DNA from: Fusobacterium sp. JB019
GTDB taxonomy: Bacteria > Fusobacteriota > Fusobacteriia > Fusobacteriales > Fusobacteriaceae
DNA: 64,000 nt
Direction: 5' to 3'
Assembly (NCBI GenBank): GCA_030673965.1
Contig: JAUTCN010000003.1
Coordinates: 1 to 64,000 of the forward strand
Part shown: positions 33,062 through 42,906 of the stretch, piece by piece
Layout of the letters: every line of letters begins with the position of its first letter
Position numbering within the stretch: the stretch's first letter is position 1
Notes under the pieces: model-generated
Seen by the model: only the letters and a program-made list of their open reading frames with translations
Told to the model about the DNA's origin: nothing
Database searches by the model: none
Translations under genes and position numbers: made by a program

Positions 33062-34564
33062 TTATAAACCATTATAATATAAATTTTCACTTGAGAAAAC
33101 TGGATCACAAGTTATTTCGATTCCAATTTTACCCATTAACTGATCATCAGTTTTTCCTAAAATTGTTGTAGAATGAGCTTGACATCCTCTTAATTTATTT
33201 AATTCATTAATAGCTTTTGCAGCTCTTTCATCTGTAACTGCACATATTTTTAATGCTATTAAAACTTCTTCACAATTAAGCTGAGTATTTTTATTTCTGA
33301 AATTATTCATTTTTAATTCAATAATTGGTTTTGTTATTTCTTCAGATATTAAATGAATAGCATCATCTATTCCTGCACAATATTTTATAGCATTTAATAT
33401 TGCTGATGCTGGAGCGCACATTGTTTCAGATGCTTTTCCTGTAATAATTTTTCCATCTTCTAACTCTATCGCCACTGCTGATTTTTCTTCAAAACTATCA
33501 TTTAATTTTGAAAGTCTCTCTCTAGCAGCTACTAAAACTTTTCTATCTTCTTCTTTTAATCCAACTTCTTCCATAATAAGTTTAGCTCTTTCTAAAGATT
33601 TTTGATCAGCATGTCCTTTTTTATAATCACAACCTGTTTTTAAATATCTTCTTATTATTTCTTGATTAGAAGCTTCTCTTACTACAGCATCGTCTACAAT
33701 TCCAAATCCTACTCTATTTACACCCATATCAGTTGGAGATTTATATTCAGACTCTTTTCCTGTAATTTTTTCAATTATTCTTTTTAAAACAGGGAAAGCT
33801 TCAATATCTCTATTATAGTTTACTGATGTTTCACCATATGCTTCTAAATGGAAAGAATCTATTAAATTAACATCTTGTAAATCAACAGTTGCTGATTCAT
33901 AAGCTATATTTAATGGATGCTTTAAAGGTACGTTCCAAACAGGAAATGTTTCAAATTTTGAATATCCTGCTTTTTTCCCTCTTCTATCCTCATGATATAA
34001 TTGACTTAAACAAGTTGCTAGTTTTCCAGAACCTGGTCCTGGAGCTGTAACTACTACAATTGGTTTTGTTGTTTCTATATAAGGATTTTTTCCATATCCT
34101 TCTTCACTAACAATTGTATCAACTTCTGTTGGATAACCCTTTGTAGCTCTATGTTTATAAACTTTAATTCCTCTATGTTCTAATTTATTTATAAATACTT
34201 TTGTCGCTGGTTGATCATCAAATCTTGTAATTACAACACTGTTAACTTGTAAATCATAATTTCTTAAATCATCAATAAGTCTTAATACATCCATGTCATA
34301 TGTAATTCCAAAATCTCCTCTTATTTTATTTCTTTCAATATCTCCTGCATATACACAAATTATTACTTCTACTTTTTCTTTTAGTTTATGTAATAATTTT
34401 ATTTTTGCATTTTCATCAAAACCTGGAAGAACTCTTTTTGCATGTAAATCATAAAATAATTTTCCTCCAAACTCTAAATAAAGTTTATCATAGTTGTTAA
34501 CTCTTTCTAATATAAATTTTGATTGCTCCTCAAGATATTTATTGTGATCAAATCCTATTTTCAT
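33062..34564 (-). CDS. DUF1846 protein
   Basis: A 500-residue member of DUF1846, a conserved family of solved structure but undetermined function in Firmicutes, Fusobacteria and others. Full length, with the characteristic [14 protein letters not shown] start, the [13 protein letters not shown] strand, a nucleotide-binding-like [20 protein letters not shown] segment (~172-191) and a conserved CGAxD-like [10 protein letters not shown] region. It is cytoplasmic with no membrane segment. It lies 17 bp downstream of an aminotransferase and the two share a terminator. The P-loop-like GPGSGK suggests nucleotide or phosphate binding, which is inference. Confidence 0.88.
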   Translation of the reverse strand: MKIGFDHNKYLEEQSKFILERVNNYDKLYLEFGGKLFYDLHAKRVLPGFDENAKIKLLHKLKEKVEVIICVYAGDIERNKIRGDFGITYDMDVLRLIDDLRNYDLQVNSVVITRFDDQPATKVFINKLEHRGIKVYKHRATKGYPTEVDTIVSEEGYGKNPYIETTKPIVVVTAPGPGSGKLATCLSQLYHEDRRGKKAGYSKFETFPVWNVPLKHPLNIAYESATVDLQDVNLIDSFHLEAYGETSVNYNRDIEAFPVLKRIIEKITGKESEYKSPTDMGVNRVGFGIVDDAVVREASNQEIIRRYLKTGCDYKKGHADQKSLERAKLIMEEVGLKEEDRKVLVAARERLSKLNDSFEEKSAVAIELEDGKIITGKASETMCAPASAILNAIKYCAGIDDAIHLISEEITKPIIELKMNNFRNKNTQLNCEEVLIALKICAVTDERAAKAINELNKLRGCQAHSTTILGKTDDQLMGKIGIEITCDPVFSSENLYYNGL

Positions 34565-34581
34565 TCTCTTCTCCTTATTAG

Positions 34582-35793
34582 TTATTCCTCTATTATTCCC
34601 ATTACATCTTTTCTATAAACTTTTAATGCCCTTCTTAATATTATCATTGCATTTTCAATGTCATCTACATTTGTACAAAATGAAAATCTAACCTCTTGTT
34701 CTCCTTTGCCCTCAGTTTGATAGAACCCTGGTCCTGGAGCAAGTAATATAGTTTGATTATCATATCTATATTCATTAAGTAACCATTTTGCAAATTTTTC
34801 TGCACTATCAACAGGTAATTTTGCAAAGGCATAAAATGCCCCGCAAGGTTTTGAACAAACAACTCCTGGCATTTTATTCAAATAATTAAATAAAAGATCT
34901 CTTCTATTTTTATATTTTTCTCTTACATCTTCTACATAACTATCCATTGTGTTAATTAAATTAGAAGCTGCATGTTGCTCTATTGTTGATACACAAAGTC
35001 TTGCTTGACAAAACTTTAAAATTTCTTTTAATAACTCTTCATTTTTAGTAGCTATAAGACCTATCCTAGCTCCGCAAGCACTATAATGCTTAGAAATACT
35101 ATCTACTAAAACCACTCTATCCTCTAATTCTGGAATGTGAGTAAATGAAAAATATTCAACATCATCATATATAAATTGTTTATAAACTTCATCTGCAATT
35201 ATATATATATCATATTTTTTAGCAATTTCACCTAACATATAAATTTCTTCTTTTGTGTAAACAGTTCCTGTTGGATTAACTGGATTAGAAATCATAATTG
35301 CTCTTGTTTTTTCATCTATCAAACTTTCAATAACCTCTCTACTTGGTAAATGAAACTTTGTTTCAATAGTTGTTTCTATTGGTTTTACTACAGCTCCTGC
35401 AAATTTGCAAAAACTCGAATAATTAGAATAGAAAGGTTCTGGAATTAAAACATTATCTCCTTCATTACAAATAGCCATCATTGTAAAAAAGATTGCTTCA
35501 CTTCCCCCTTGAGTTATTAAAATTTCATCAATACCAAAAAATGTTCCCATTTTTTCATAGGTAGCTTTAAAACTTTCTCTCAATTTTTCTAATCCTCTTG
35601 AGTCTGAATATTTTACAATTTTGTCACTAAAACTGTGTAGTGCTGTAAAAAATGTATCGGGAGTTACAATATTAGGTTGTCCTATATTTAGAGCGTAAAC
35701 TGTTACACCTTCTGCTTTAGCAGCGTCGGCTAGTGGTATCAACTTTCTTATTGGTGAATAGTTCATTGTTGATGCTCTTTGTGATATATGCAT
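34582..35793 (-). CDS. Class I/II PLP aminotransferase (aspartate-aminotransferase-like)
   Basis: A 403-residue fold-type I aminotransferase. [13 protein letters not shown] (~34-46) is the substrate-binding glycine turn, [11 protein letters not shown] the PLP phosphate site, [11 protein letters not shown] (~169-179) the conserved Asn, [13 protein letters not shown] the Asp/Tyr pair, and [15 protein letters not shown] the Schiff-base lysine. A C-terminal Arg (VRFSFC) would bind the substrate carboxylate. This subgroup acts on aspartate or aromatic/branched substrates; I cannot tell which. Read from an extended -10 (35851-35859), upstream of the DUF1846 gene. Confidence 0.85.
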   Translation of the reverse strand: MHISQRASTMNYSPIRKLIPLADAAKAEGVTVYALNIGQPNIVTPDTFFTALHSFSDKIVKYSDSRGLEKLRESFKATYEKMGTFFGIDEILITQGGSEAIFFTMMAICNEGDNVLIPEPFYSNYSSFCKFAGAVVKPIETTIETKFHLPSREVIESLIDEKTRAIMISNPVNPTGTVYTKEEIYMLGEIAKKYDIYIIADEVYKQFIYDDVEYFSFTHIPELEDRVVLVDSISKHYSACGARIGLIATKNEELLKEILKFCQARLCVSTIEQHAASNLINTMDSYVEDVREKYKNRRDLLFNYLNKMPGVVCSKPCGAFYAFAKLPVDSAEKFAKWLLNEYRYDNQTILLAPGPGFYQTEGKGEQEVRFSFCTNVDDIENAMIILRRALKVYRKDVMGIIEE

Positions 35794-35850
35794 ATTTCTC
35801 CTCCTTAATTTTTTAATTTACTTAAATATTCTTTTTTTTAATTACTAGAT

Positions 35851-35859
35851 ATTATATCA
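35851..35859 (-). promoter_or_regulatory. Extended -10 promoter for the aminotransferase-DUF1846 operon
   Basis: Minus strand TGATATAAT, 58 bp before the ATG, preceded by AT-rich sequence without a clear -35. Confidence 0.55.
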
Positions 35860-35907
35860 TATATTCCATATAAATATAAAGATGATTTTTAAAAAATTTA
35901 ATAATTA

Positions 35908-35947
35908 TAAAAAGTGAATTAAACATCAAAATTTCAATTCACTTTTA
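35908..35947 (-). terminator. Terminator of the thiD-thiE-thiM operon
   Basis: TAAAAGTGAATT pairs with AATTCACTTTTTA around a 15-nt loop, with a moderate U-run on the minus strand. Confidence 0.65.
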
Positions 35948-35962
35948 ATTATTTTAATTTAT

Positions 35963-36775
35963 TTAGTTTAGTTCTACTTTAATGTTACTGTTGAAATTTT
36001 CTGATGTCATATTATAAACACTATCGATTATTCCAACTCTTAAACTAGCATTACCTTGTCCCTCACTTAATCTAGACTCAGCTATTTCTCCTGAAATTCC
36101 CATGATAGAAACTCCTACTGTAGCTGCTAAAAAATTATCTTGTTGTGCAGCACAAGCACTTCCTATAAGCGAAGCCGTCATACATCCTGTTCCAGTAACC
36201 TTTCCAAGAATAGCTGTCCCATTATTTATTTTAGAAATTCTTTTACCATCTGTTACAATATCTTGCTTTCCTGTTAAAGCAATTACAGTATTTAATTTTT
36301 TTGCTAAATCTAAAGCTATTTCATCTGCATTTTCTAATGCTTCAACAGAGTCCACTCCTCTATTATTTTTATTTTTTATTCCTGCAATAGATTTTATTTC
36401 AGCCATATTTCCTTTTATAACTGCAAAATCAACATTTTCTATTAATTTTCCAACTAGTTCCATCCTAGCTTTTGATGCCCCTGCTCCTACTGGATCTAAA
36501 ATAACTGGTTTCCCTAATTTATTTGCTATTTTACCAGCTTTAACTACCATTGTCTTCATAGATTTATCCATTGTTCCTATATTTAAGACTAATGCTGATG
36601 AAAAAGAAAGTATATCCTCTAATTCTTCTTCGCAAAATGACATTAAAGGAGAAGCTCCTAAAGCTAAAGTTATATTAGCACAATCATTTATTGTTACCAT
36701 ATTTGTTATATGAAAAACAATTGGCTGTTTTTCTCTTATCTTTGTAATTATATTTCCTAATATTTTTTCTTCCAT
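35963..36775 (-). CDS. thiM: Hydroxyethylthiazole kinase
   Basis: A 270-residue ribokinase-like enzyme that phosphorylates the thiazole moiety for thiamine salvage. Visible: FHITNMVTINDCAN (~21-34), LDPVGAGASK (~118-127), IKGNMAEIK (~139-147) and the anion-hole/catalytic motif GTGCMTAS (~198-205; the cysteine is characteristic of ThiM). Last gene of thiD-thiE-thiM. A salvage-only set: no thiC, thiG, thiF or thiS is present here. Confidence 0.95.
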   Translation of the reverse strand: MEEKILGNIITKIREKQPIVFHITNMVTINDCANITLALGASPLMSFCEEELEDILSFSSALVLNIGTMDKSMKTMVVKAGKIANKLGKPVILDPVGAGASKARMELVGKLIENVDFAVIKGNMAEIKSIAGIKNKNNRGVDSVEALENADEIALDLAKKLNTVIALTGKQDIVTDGKRISKINNGTAILGKVTGTGCMTASLIGSACAAQQDNFLAATVGVSIMGISGEIAESRLSEGQGNASLRVGIIDSVYNMTSENFNSNIKVELN

Positions 36776-36777
36776 AT

Positions 36778-37413
36778 TTACTCTCCTTTTATATAAGATA
36801 ATAAAACTTCACTGGCTTTTTTTATATCTTTTTTCCCTAATATTTCAGATATTATAGCTACTCCATCTGTCCCAGTCTTCATTACTTCTTTTATATTATT
36901 TAAATGTATACCTCCAATTGCAACATTTGGAATATTTATATAATCTACAATCTTTTTAAGTCCTATTATTTCAAGAGGTTTATTTATATCATCTTTTGTT
37001 GTTGTAAAGAATATTGTTCCTATCCCCACATAATCAGCTCCACCTTCTTCAGCTAATCTAGCTTCTTCAATATTCCCAACTGAGACACCTATTATTTTAT
37101 CTTGTCCTAGTATTTTTCTTGCATATTTTAAATCATTATCACTTTGTCCTATATGAACCCCTGTTGCATCAACTAATTTAGCAATCTCAATATTATCATT
37201 TATAATAAAAGGAATATTGTACTTGTCTGTTATTTTTTTTAATTCTCTTGCTATTTTTAAAAATTCTTCATCACTGATATGTTTTTCTCTTAATTGTACT
37301 ATAGTTGTTCCACCTAAAATACTCTCTTCAACTGCTTTATTTAAATCTCTTCCACTTAAAATATCTCTATCAGTAACTAAATACATAGAATAATCTATAT
37401 CTTTCTTATTCAT
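36778..37413 (-). CDS. thiE: Thiamine-phosphate synthase
   Basis: A 211-residue TIM-barrel enzyme joining HMP-pyrophosphate and thiazole phosphate. Motifs: YLVTDRDI, TIVQLREKHISD (~36-47), FIINDNIEIA, GVHIGQSD (~90-97), GVSVGN, DYVGIGTIFFTTTK (~127-140) and VAIGGIHLNNI (~165-175). Its start overlaps the 3' end of thiD by 8 bp, and thiM follows within 3 bp. Confidence 0.95.
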   Translation of the reverse strand: MNKKDIDYSMYLVTDRDILSGRDLNKAVEESILGGTTIVQLREKHISDEEFLKIARELKKITDKYNIPFIINDNIEIAKLVDATGVHIGQSDNDLKYARKILGQDKIIGVSVGNIEEARLAEEGGADYVGIGTIFFTTTKDDINKPLEIIGLKKIVDYINIPNVAIGGIHLNNIKEVMKTGTDGVAIISEILGKKDIKKASEVLLSYIKGE

Positions 37414-38212
37414 ATCTTACTCCTGCTTTTTTATATAAATCTACAAAATGTCCAACTGGTCCAACTCCATGACCTATTGGAAATGAATTTCTAATAGCTT
37501 CTGTTATATATTCTTTGCCTAGTCTAACACTTTCTTCTATAGAAAAGCCCTTTCCTATTAAAGATGCAATTGTAGAAGATAAAGTACATCCTGTCCCATG
37601 AGTATTTTTAGTGTCTATTCTACTTCCTTCAAACTTTACTACTTTTCCATCTTTTAAAACAAGAACATCTGTACAATTGTCAAGTCTATGTCCACCCTTC
37701 ATTAAAACATTTTTAGCCCCTAATTTTTGAATTTTTCTAGATGCTTCTATCATATCCTCTTCATTTTCTATTTTCATTCCAGCTAAAATTTCTCCTTCTG
37801 GAATATTAGGAGTTACTAATTCTCCTAAAGAAATAAATTTCTTTAAAGCTTCTATTGCTTCATCTTTTAATAATTTATATTCACTTTTAGAAACCATAAC
37901 TGGATCAATAACTATGTTTTTAGCTTTATATTTTTTTAAAGCTTTTCCAATAGTTTCTATTATTTCACTACTAGATAACATTCCTATTTTAACAGAATCT
38001 ACATCTATATCTTCAAATATAACTTCTATCTGCTTTTCTATTATCTCTTTTGAAATCTCTTGCACTCCAAAAACTCCCATTGTATTTTGAGCTGTCACTG
38101 CAGTGATTATACTCATTCCATAAACACCCATAGCACTCATAGCTTTTAAATCTGCCTGAATCCCAGCTCCTCCACAACTATCTGACCCTGCAATTGTTAA
38201 AACTTTTTTCAT
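37406..38212 (-). CDS. thiD: Hydroxymethylpyrimidine (phosphate) kinase
   Basis: A 268-residue ribokinase-family enzyme making HMP-pyrophosphate. Starts with TIAGSDSCGGAGIQADLKA, has VIDPVMVSKS, VLMKGGH and the GTGCTLSSTIAS anion hole, and ends with the usual PIGHGVGPVGH. The start is placed at the ATG at 38212, six bases after TGGAGG; the open frame extends to 38251, but that would read through the ribosome site. First gene of the salvage operon. Its leader from the extended -10 at 38261 is only ~40 nt, too short for a TPP riboswitch. Confidence 0.94.
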   Translation of the reverse strand: MKKVLTIAGSDSCGGAGIQADLKAMSAMGVYGMSIITAVTAQNTMGVFGVQEISKEIIEKQIEVIFEDIDVDSVKIGMLSSSEIIETIGKALKKYKAKNIVIDPVMVSKSEYKLLKDEAIEALKKFISLGELVTPNIPEGEILAGMKIENEEDMIEASRKIQKLGAKNVLMKGGHRLDNCTDVLVLKDGKVVKFEGSRIDTKNTHGTGCTLSSTIASLIGKGFSIEESVRLGKEYITEAIRNSFPIGHGVGPVGHFVDLYKKAGVRYE

Positions 38213-38260
38213 ATCTAGCCTCCATAACATTTTAAGTTTTCTTATAATCAATCACTTTTT

Positions 38261-38269
38261 ATTATAGCA
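38261..38269 (-). promoter_or_regulatory. Extended -10 promoter of the thi operon
   Basis: Minus strand TGCTATAAT, directly after the xpt terminator and 49 bp before the thiD ATG. Confidence 0.55.
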
Positions 38270-38274
38270 TAAAA

Positions 38275-38297
38275 AAAAAGAGGTTTTCCCTCTTTTT
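38275..38297 (-). terminator. Terminator of xpt
   Basis: AAAAAGAGG / CCTCTTTTT with a 5-nt loop, followed by T9 on the minus strand. It may also work in the other direction. Confidence 0.8.
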
Positions 38298-38302
38298 TTA
38301 TT

Positions 38303-38869
38303 TTATCTTAAATGAATTTTATTATCTTCTAAACTATCTATAATTGCTAAAGATTTTAAATTTAAACCAGCTTCTTTTAATAGCTTCCCTCCAGCTTGGA
38401 ATCCTTTTTCTACAACTATTCCAACTCCTACAACTTCTGCTCCTGCTTCTTCAACTATTTTTTTCAAGCCTATAACTGCATTTCCCATAGCTAAAAAGTC
38501 ATCTACAATTAATATTCTGTCTCCTTTATTTATAAACTCTTTAGAAACTGTAATATTATAATCTTTATCTTTTGTAAAAGAATGAACAACAGTATTATAG
38601 CTTCCTTCCATTGTTGAAGGTTTATTTTTTTTAGCAAACACCATTGGAACTTCAAAAGCGTAAGCAGTTGCTATTCCTATAGCTATTCCTGAAGCTTCTA
38701 TAGTCAAAACTTTATTAACTTTTTTCTCTTCAAATTCTTTTTTGAATTCTTTTCCTATTTCATACATTAGATTAGGATCTATTTGATGATTTAAAAAGCT
38801 ATCAACCTTTAATAGAGCTGAATTTTTTACACTTCCTTTTTCAATTATCATTTCTTTTAGTAATTTCAT
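38303..38869 (-). CDS. xpt: Xanthine phosphoribosyltransferase
   Basis: A 188-residue type I PRTase salvaging xanthine to XMP. The PRPP-binding motif ILIVDDFLAMGNA (~118-130) and the N-terminal MKLLKEMIIEKGSVKNSALLKV of the Xpt family are plain, as are FLNHQIDP and FAKKNKPSTMEGSY (family-specific). It follows pncB by 24 bp and is the last gene before a terminator. No purine riboswitch precedes it, unlike in many Firmicutes. Confidence 0.93.
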   Translation of the reverse strand: MKLLKEMIIEKGSVKNSALLKVDSFLNHQIDPNLMYEIGKEFKKEFEEKKVNKVLTIEASGIAIGIATAYAFEVPMVFAKKNKPSTMEGSYNTVVHSFTKDKDYNITVSKEFINKGDRILIVDDFLAMGNAVIGLKKIVEEAGAEVVGVGIVVEKGFQAGGKLLKEAGLNLKSLAIIDSLEDNKIHLR

Positions 38870-38893
38870 TATTATATGTCTCCTTAATTTATA

Positions 38894-40405
38894 TTATTCG
38901 TTTACTTCTGCTGTTATTTTTTCTATTAAAGAATATTTTAATTCTCTCAAATCTTTAGATAAGTTAACCTTATATTTATGTGGAAATTCTAATCTTTTTC
39001 TTTCATTAGAAATTTTTTTTAATTTATTTAAATAATATTTTTGAGATTTTAAAACATCATCTAAAATACTATATTCATCTGTAAATTTTCCATTCATTAC
39101 ATAAGCTTTTGTTAATTTTTCATAAGAATATTGTCCTTTATGAAGAATACTATATTTTAATTCATTAGTTTCATCCTGAGTTCTGAATTCTTCCTTTGAT
39201 AATATTTTTTCCTTATCAACATCTCCGTTTACTAAAGTTATAACATCAGCGTAAGCTATACCCTTCTTATCATAAATTCTATAAACTTCTTTAAATCCTG
39301 GATTTGATATTTTTATTGTATCTTCAGATAATTTCATAACTGGTTGATTTTCTATTTCAACTATTTTATAAACTCCTCCAAAACAGGGATTTGATTTACT
39401 TACTGCTATAGCATCCCCTACACCAAATATATCTCCACAAGCTTTTTGTTCTTTTAATGATTTTATTAAATCTTCATTAAGTCCATTTGTTAAAAATATT
39501 TTAGCTTTTTTCAAGCCTGCCTTATCTAATTCTATTCTACATTTTTTAGAAAGATAAGCTAAATCTCCTGAATCTATTCTTACTCCATAAACTCCTGGAT
39601 AATTATCATCTATTCCATTATCTTTAAAAGATTGAATAGCATTTTTTATACCTATTTTTAAAGTATTATACGTATCGATAAGTAAAATTAATGCATTAGC
39701 TTTTCTCTCTCTTCTATATTTTATAAACATATCAAAAGCTTCTTTTTCAGATTTTTTTCCAACACCAAAAGTTTGAATATATGAATGTGCCATAGTTCCA
39801 ACACTGGGAACACCATATTTATACTCTGCTACTAAATTTGAATGAGATGTACATCCTCCAATAATTGATGCTTTTGTTCCTGATACTGCACTATCAAATC
39901 CATGAGCTCTTCTACTTCCAAAAGAAGAAACTTCTAAAGGATAAGCTGCTCTAGTTACTCTTGATGCCTTTGTTGCAATCGCCATTTGCATATTCATTAT
40001 ATTTAATAAAGGAGTTTCTAATATCTTTGCTTGAACTAATGGAGCTTTTATACTTATTACTGGTTCATTTGCATAAACTATTTCCCCTTCTCTCATAGCA
40101 TATAAATCTCCTGTAAATTTTAATTTAGATAAATAATCTAATAATTTAGGTTCATGAATTATTTCTTGAAAATATTTTCTTTTTTCATCCTCACTTGTCT
40201 CATTTAATATTTTTATTAAATCTACAACTTCTTTAACCCCTGAAACAACTGCAAAACCATTATCCTCAGTCTTTCTAAAAAACATATCAAATACAGCTTC
40301 TCTTTCTTGACTATTTTCCATTATAAAAATATCACTTTCTGTATATTGATATCTATCTGAGTTAATAACTCTTGCAAAATCTGTTAATACTCTGTTCGCC
40401 TCCAT
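38894..40405 (-). CDS. pncB: Nicotinate phosphoribosyltransferase
   Basis: A 503-residue type of NAPRTase making nicotinate mononucleotide for NAD salvage. Motifs: EPVISIKAP (~113-121), SFGSRRAHGFDSA (~160-172), GGCTSHSNLVAEYKYGVPSVGTMAHSY split across ~178-204 with the conserved active-site His (GTMAHS), VRIDSGDLAYLSKK (~275-288) and IFGVGDAIAVS (~327-337). The length suits the Firmicutes long form. It has its own extended -10 just after the nitrilase stop, though read-through from dtd-nitrilase is likely too. Confidence 0.94.
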   Translation of the reverse strand: MEANRVLTDFARVINSDRYQYTESDIFIMENSQEREAVFDMFFRKTEDNGFAVVSGVKEVVDLIKILNETSEDEKRKYFQEIIHEPKLLDYLSKLKFTGDLYAMREGEIVYANEPVISIKAPLVQAKILETPLLNIMNMQMAIATKASRVTRAAYPLEVSSFGSRRAHGFDSAVSGTKASIIGGCTSHSNLVAEYKYGVPSVGTMAHSYIQTFGVGKKSEKEAFDMFIKYRRERKANALILLIDTYNTLKIGIKNAIQSFKDNGIDDNYPGVYGVRIDSGDLAYLSKKCRIELDKAGLKKAKIFLTNGLNEDLIKSLKEQKACGDIFGVGDAIAVSKSNPCFGGVYKIVEIENQPVMKLSEDTIKISNPGFKEVYRIYDKKGIAYADVITLVNGDVDKEKILSKEEFRTQDETNELKYSILHKGQYSYEKLTKAYVMNGKFTDEYSILDDVLKSQKYYLNKLKKISNERKRLEFPHKYKVNLSKDLRELKYSLIEKITAEVNE

Positions 40406-40443
40406 ACTCCTATACCCCTCATTTTTTTTAATATTTGCATATA

Positions 40444-40452
40444 ATTATAACA
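40444..40452 (-). promoter_or_regulatory. Extended -10 promoter for pncB-xpt
   Basis: Minus strand TGTTATAAT, ~40 bp before the pncB ATG, in the 49-bp gap after the nitrilase gene. Confidence 0.5.
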
Positions 40453-40454
40453 CT

Positions 40455-41279
40455 TTATTTAAAAAAATCCAATATTTTATCTTGATACATCTCTTCTCTA
40501 AAGTCTTTCCATATAGGATATTCTTCCCTCATTTTCTTTACTTCATTTAAATCTATAGTTTTATATAGCAATTCTTCTTTGTCTTCAGAAGCATTAATGA
40601 CAACCTCTCCAAAAGGATTGATTACTTTAGTATCTCCACATATCACACTTCCTTTAGGAGTTTTCCCAACTGTATTTATTCCTGCAACAAAATATAAATT
40701 TGTTGCTGCTCCTGAAATTAAACTATTATGCCAACGATGTTGTATCCATTTACTCCAAACAGCTGTACAAATAACTAATTCCGCTCCTTTTAAAGACAAA
40801 ATCCTAAACAACTCAGGAAATTCAATATCATAACAATTTAATAATCCTATATTTCCTAAACTTGTCTTATAAACTGAAACTTCATCCCCTTGAGTAAATG
40901 TTTTCTTTTCAAGGTCCCAACAATAATATTTATTATAACTTCCTAATCTTTCCCCTTTGTTATTTATAAATATCATTGAATTAAATAATTTATCACAAAT
41001 ATTCTTCTTCTTTTCCACATAACCCATAATTATGAAAATATTATATTTTATTGCTGCTTTTTTTAATTCTACATATAATTTTTCATCATTATATTCAGCT
41101 AACTCATGAAATATTTTTCTTTTGTTAAAGTATCCTGAATAATAAAGTTCTGGAAATATTACTATATCAGCTTTTTCTTTGCTAGCTTTTTTTATAATTT
41201 CTAAAGCTTTTTCTAAATTTTTTTCCTTGTCACCATGAAAAGATTCTACTTGTGCCATAGCTAATTTTATTTTTTTCAT
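40455..41279 (-). CDS. Nitrilase-superfamily carbon-nitrogen hydrolase
   Basis: A 274-residue amidase-fold enzyme with the Glu-Lys-Cys triad: FPELYYSGYF (Glu ~45), YNKYYCWDLEKKTF (Lys ~115) and LLNCYDIEFPE (Cys ~147). Related enzymes hydrolyse omega-amides, N-carbamoyl compounds or nitriles; substrate not predictable here. I set the start at the ATG at 41279, eight bases after AGGAG, rather than a GTG at 41285 that sits two bases from it. It lies 11 bp after dtd and upstream of pncB, so a role in amide or NAD-related salvage is possible. Confidence 0.87.
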   Translation of the reverse strand: MKKIKLAMAQVESFHGDKEKNLEKALEIIKKASKEKADIVIFPELYYSGYFNKRKIFHELAEYNDEKLYVELKKAAIKYNIFIIMGYVEKKKNICDKLFNSMIFINNKGERLGSYNKYYCWDLEKKTFTQGDEVSVYKTSLGNIGLLNCYDIEFPELFRILSLKGAELVICTAVWSKWIQHRWHNSLISGAATNLYFVAGINTVGKTPKGSVICGDTKVINPFGEVVINASEDKEELLYKTIDLNEVKKMREEYPIWKDFREEMYQDKILDFFK

Positions 41280-41290
41280 AATCACTTCTC

Positions 41291-41740
41291 CTATTTTTCT
41301 GGAGTATCTATAACCAAAGTAACAGGCCCATCATTTATTAAAGAAACTTTCATATCTGCTCCAAATTCTCCTGTGGCAACTTTATTTAATTGGAATGATT
41401 TGAATTTTTCTATAAATTCTTCATATAATGGTACCGCTATATCTGGTCTAGCTGCATTTATAAAACTAGGTCTCTTACCTTTTAAGCAATTTCCATATAA
41501 AGTAAACTGAGAAACAATTAAAACTTCTCCCTTTATATTATCTAAACCTAAATTCATTTTTCCTTCTTCATCTTCAAAAACTCTTAAACCTTTTATTTTA
41601 TTAGATAACCATTCTACTTCTTTGGAAGTATCTTCATGAGTTACTCCTAAAAGAATTAAAAATCCTTTACCTATTTTTCCAACTGACTTTCCTTCTATTT
41701 TAACTTCTGCTTCACTTACTCTTTGAACAACAGCTCTCAT
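41291..41740 (-). CDS. dtd: D-aminoacyl-tRNA deacylase
   Basis: A 149-residue DTD that removes D-amino acids and glycine mischarged on tRNA. The family signature is complete: MRAVVQRVSEAEV at the N-terminus, the SQFTLYG motif (~77-83), KGRRPSF-like KGKRPSFINAA (~88-98) and the cross-subunit Gly-cisPro NDGPVTLVIDT (~135-145). First gene of the dtd-nitrilase(-pncB-xpt) run; extended -10 at 41770-41778. Confidence 0.96.
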   Translation of the reverse strand: MRAVVQRVSEAEVKIEGKSVGKIGKGFLILLGVTHEDTSKEVEWLSNKIKGLRVFEDEEGKMNLGLDNIKGEVLIVSQFTLYGNCLKGKRPSFINAARPDIAVPLYEEFIEKFKSFQLNKVATGEFGADMKVSLINDGPVTLVIDTPEK

Positions 41741-41769
41741 TTCAATCTCCTTTTTTTATATTTTACTAA

Positions 41770-41778
41770 ATTATATCA
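41770..41778 (-). promoter_or_regulatory. Extended -10 promoter for dtd
   Basis: Minus strand TGATATAAT, 30 bp before the dtd ATG and just after the terminator of the M29-like gene. Confidence 0.55.
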
Positions 41779-41789
41779 TAATTATAAAA

Positions 41790-41817
41790 AAAGAAAGTCC
41801 TTTTTTAGACTTTCTTT
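41790..41817 (-). terminator. Terminator of the M29-like aminopeptidase gene
   Basis: AAAGAAAGTC / GACTTTCTTT, a perfect 10-bp stem with an 8-nt loop and T7 on the minus strand. Confidence 0.85.
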
Positions 41818-41854
41818 CTTTCTTTATAAAATTTATAGAGCAATATGTTTTTCA

Positions 41855-42853
41855 TTATTTTTCAACACAAAGAACTTTTCCATCTTTAACAATAACCTCA
41901 TCATCAAAAGTTATTGTAGGATTATATTGAACCATATCTATATGAACTGTTGATCTTGCAGGTTGTCCATAATAAAATCCATTTCCCATAGCTATATGAC
42001 AAGTACCATAAGCTTTCTTTTCTTCTTCAAAATCTCCGTTAAATAAACAAGCTCTATTTAACCCTATACCTATCTCAGCTATATTATCACTGTCTTTAAC
42101 TTCCGCTATTTGTCTACGTATTTCTTTACATATTTTAGGATCTCCTCCTACTACTTCAACAATACGACCTCCTTCTATTTTCAATTCAACTGGAATAGTT
42201 GGACATCCATAATAGCAAATTGGACCATCTATAACTAAAGTTCCATGAGTGCTTCCTATTACCGGACCTAAAGAAACTTCTCCATCTGACCAAGCCATTG
42301 CATCTCCTGGATTTCTAGCTATACCACACTCTATAATTGGCTCCATATCATTCATTTCCATATATAAATCTGTTCCTGCTGGAGTTGTTATATGAGCTTT
42401 TTTCTTTCCTCTCCATACTGCTTGTAAAGTTTCTCCATCTTTATATACTTCTTCATAATCTGCTAATGCTCCTCCACGTGTGAAGTTATCTATATGACGT
42501 AAACAAATTGAACATTCTCTTAATGTCTTTTTATTTACAAGTTCCTTTAATTTGTTATTATAAATAGCTGCTCCTGAAGCTGTTGTCATTCCTATAAATA
42601 CATCACAAGCTTCCATACCTAATTCTAAAGTTTTAGGAAATATAGTCGCCTTATCTTTTCCTCTTATTGGCATCATAGTTATATTGTATTCTGCTCCACA
42701 TTTTAAAGCTGCCCCTGCAAGTGCATTTGCCATTCTCATATCTGTTTCTGGATCGATAACTATCAATACTTCTTCTCCTGGTTTTACAGCCATTAAGTTT
42801 CCTAATAAGTAATCTGCTCTCTCAATACATTCTATTATTCTATTATCTTCCAT
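41855..42853 (-). CDS. M29-like metallo-aminopeptidase / NicX-like protein
   Basis: A 332-residue protein of the thermophilic-aminopeptidase (M29)-like superfamily that also contains 2,5-dihydroxypyridine dioxygenase NicX. Conserved parts include VKPGEEVLIVIDPET (~23-37), the central ARNPGDAMAWSDGEVSLGP (Glu ligand region, ~183-201), EIGIGLNRACLFNGDFEEEK (~254-273) and HIAMGNGFYYGQPARSTVHIDMV with two histidines (~284-306). Annotated relatives are called leucyl aminopeptidase. The promoter (42907-42935) is abutted by a perfect inverted repeat and a divergent LysR gene, so it is probably that regulator's target. Peptidase versus dioxygenase cannot be settled by eye. Confidence 0.75.
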   Translation of the reverse strand: MEDNRIIECIERADYLLGNLMAVKPGEEVLIVIDPETDMRMANALAGAALKCGAEYNITMMPIRGKDKATIFPKTLELGMEACDVFIGMTTASGAAIYNNKLKELVNKKTLRECSICLRHIDNFTRGGALADYEEVYKDGETLQAVWRGKKKAHITTPAGTDLYMEMNDMEPIIECGIARNPGDAMAWSDGEVSLGPVIGSTHGTLVIDGPICYYGCPTIPVELKIEGGRIVEVVGGDPKICKEIRRQIAEVKDSDNIAEIGIGLNRACLFNGDFEEEKKAYGTCHIAMGNGFYYGQPARSTVHIDMVQYNPTITFDDEVIVKDGKVLCVEK

Positions 42854-42906
42854 TCTCCTACTCTCCTTTTAACTTTTATTTATTAATATCTTTTTTCTAT
42901 AACGTA

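Noticed and set aside
36102-36713. A 203-codon plus-strand frame
   Set aside because: It is antisense to thiM, whose protein is fully conserved; no ribosome site, and the product resembles nothing.
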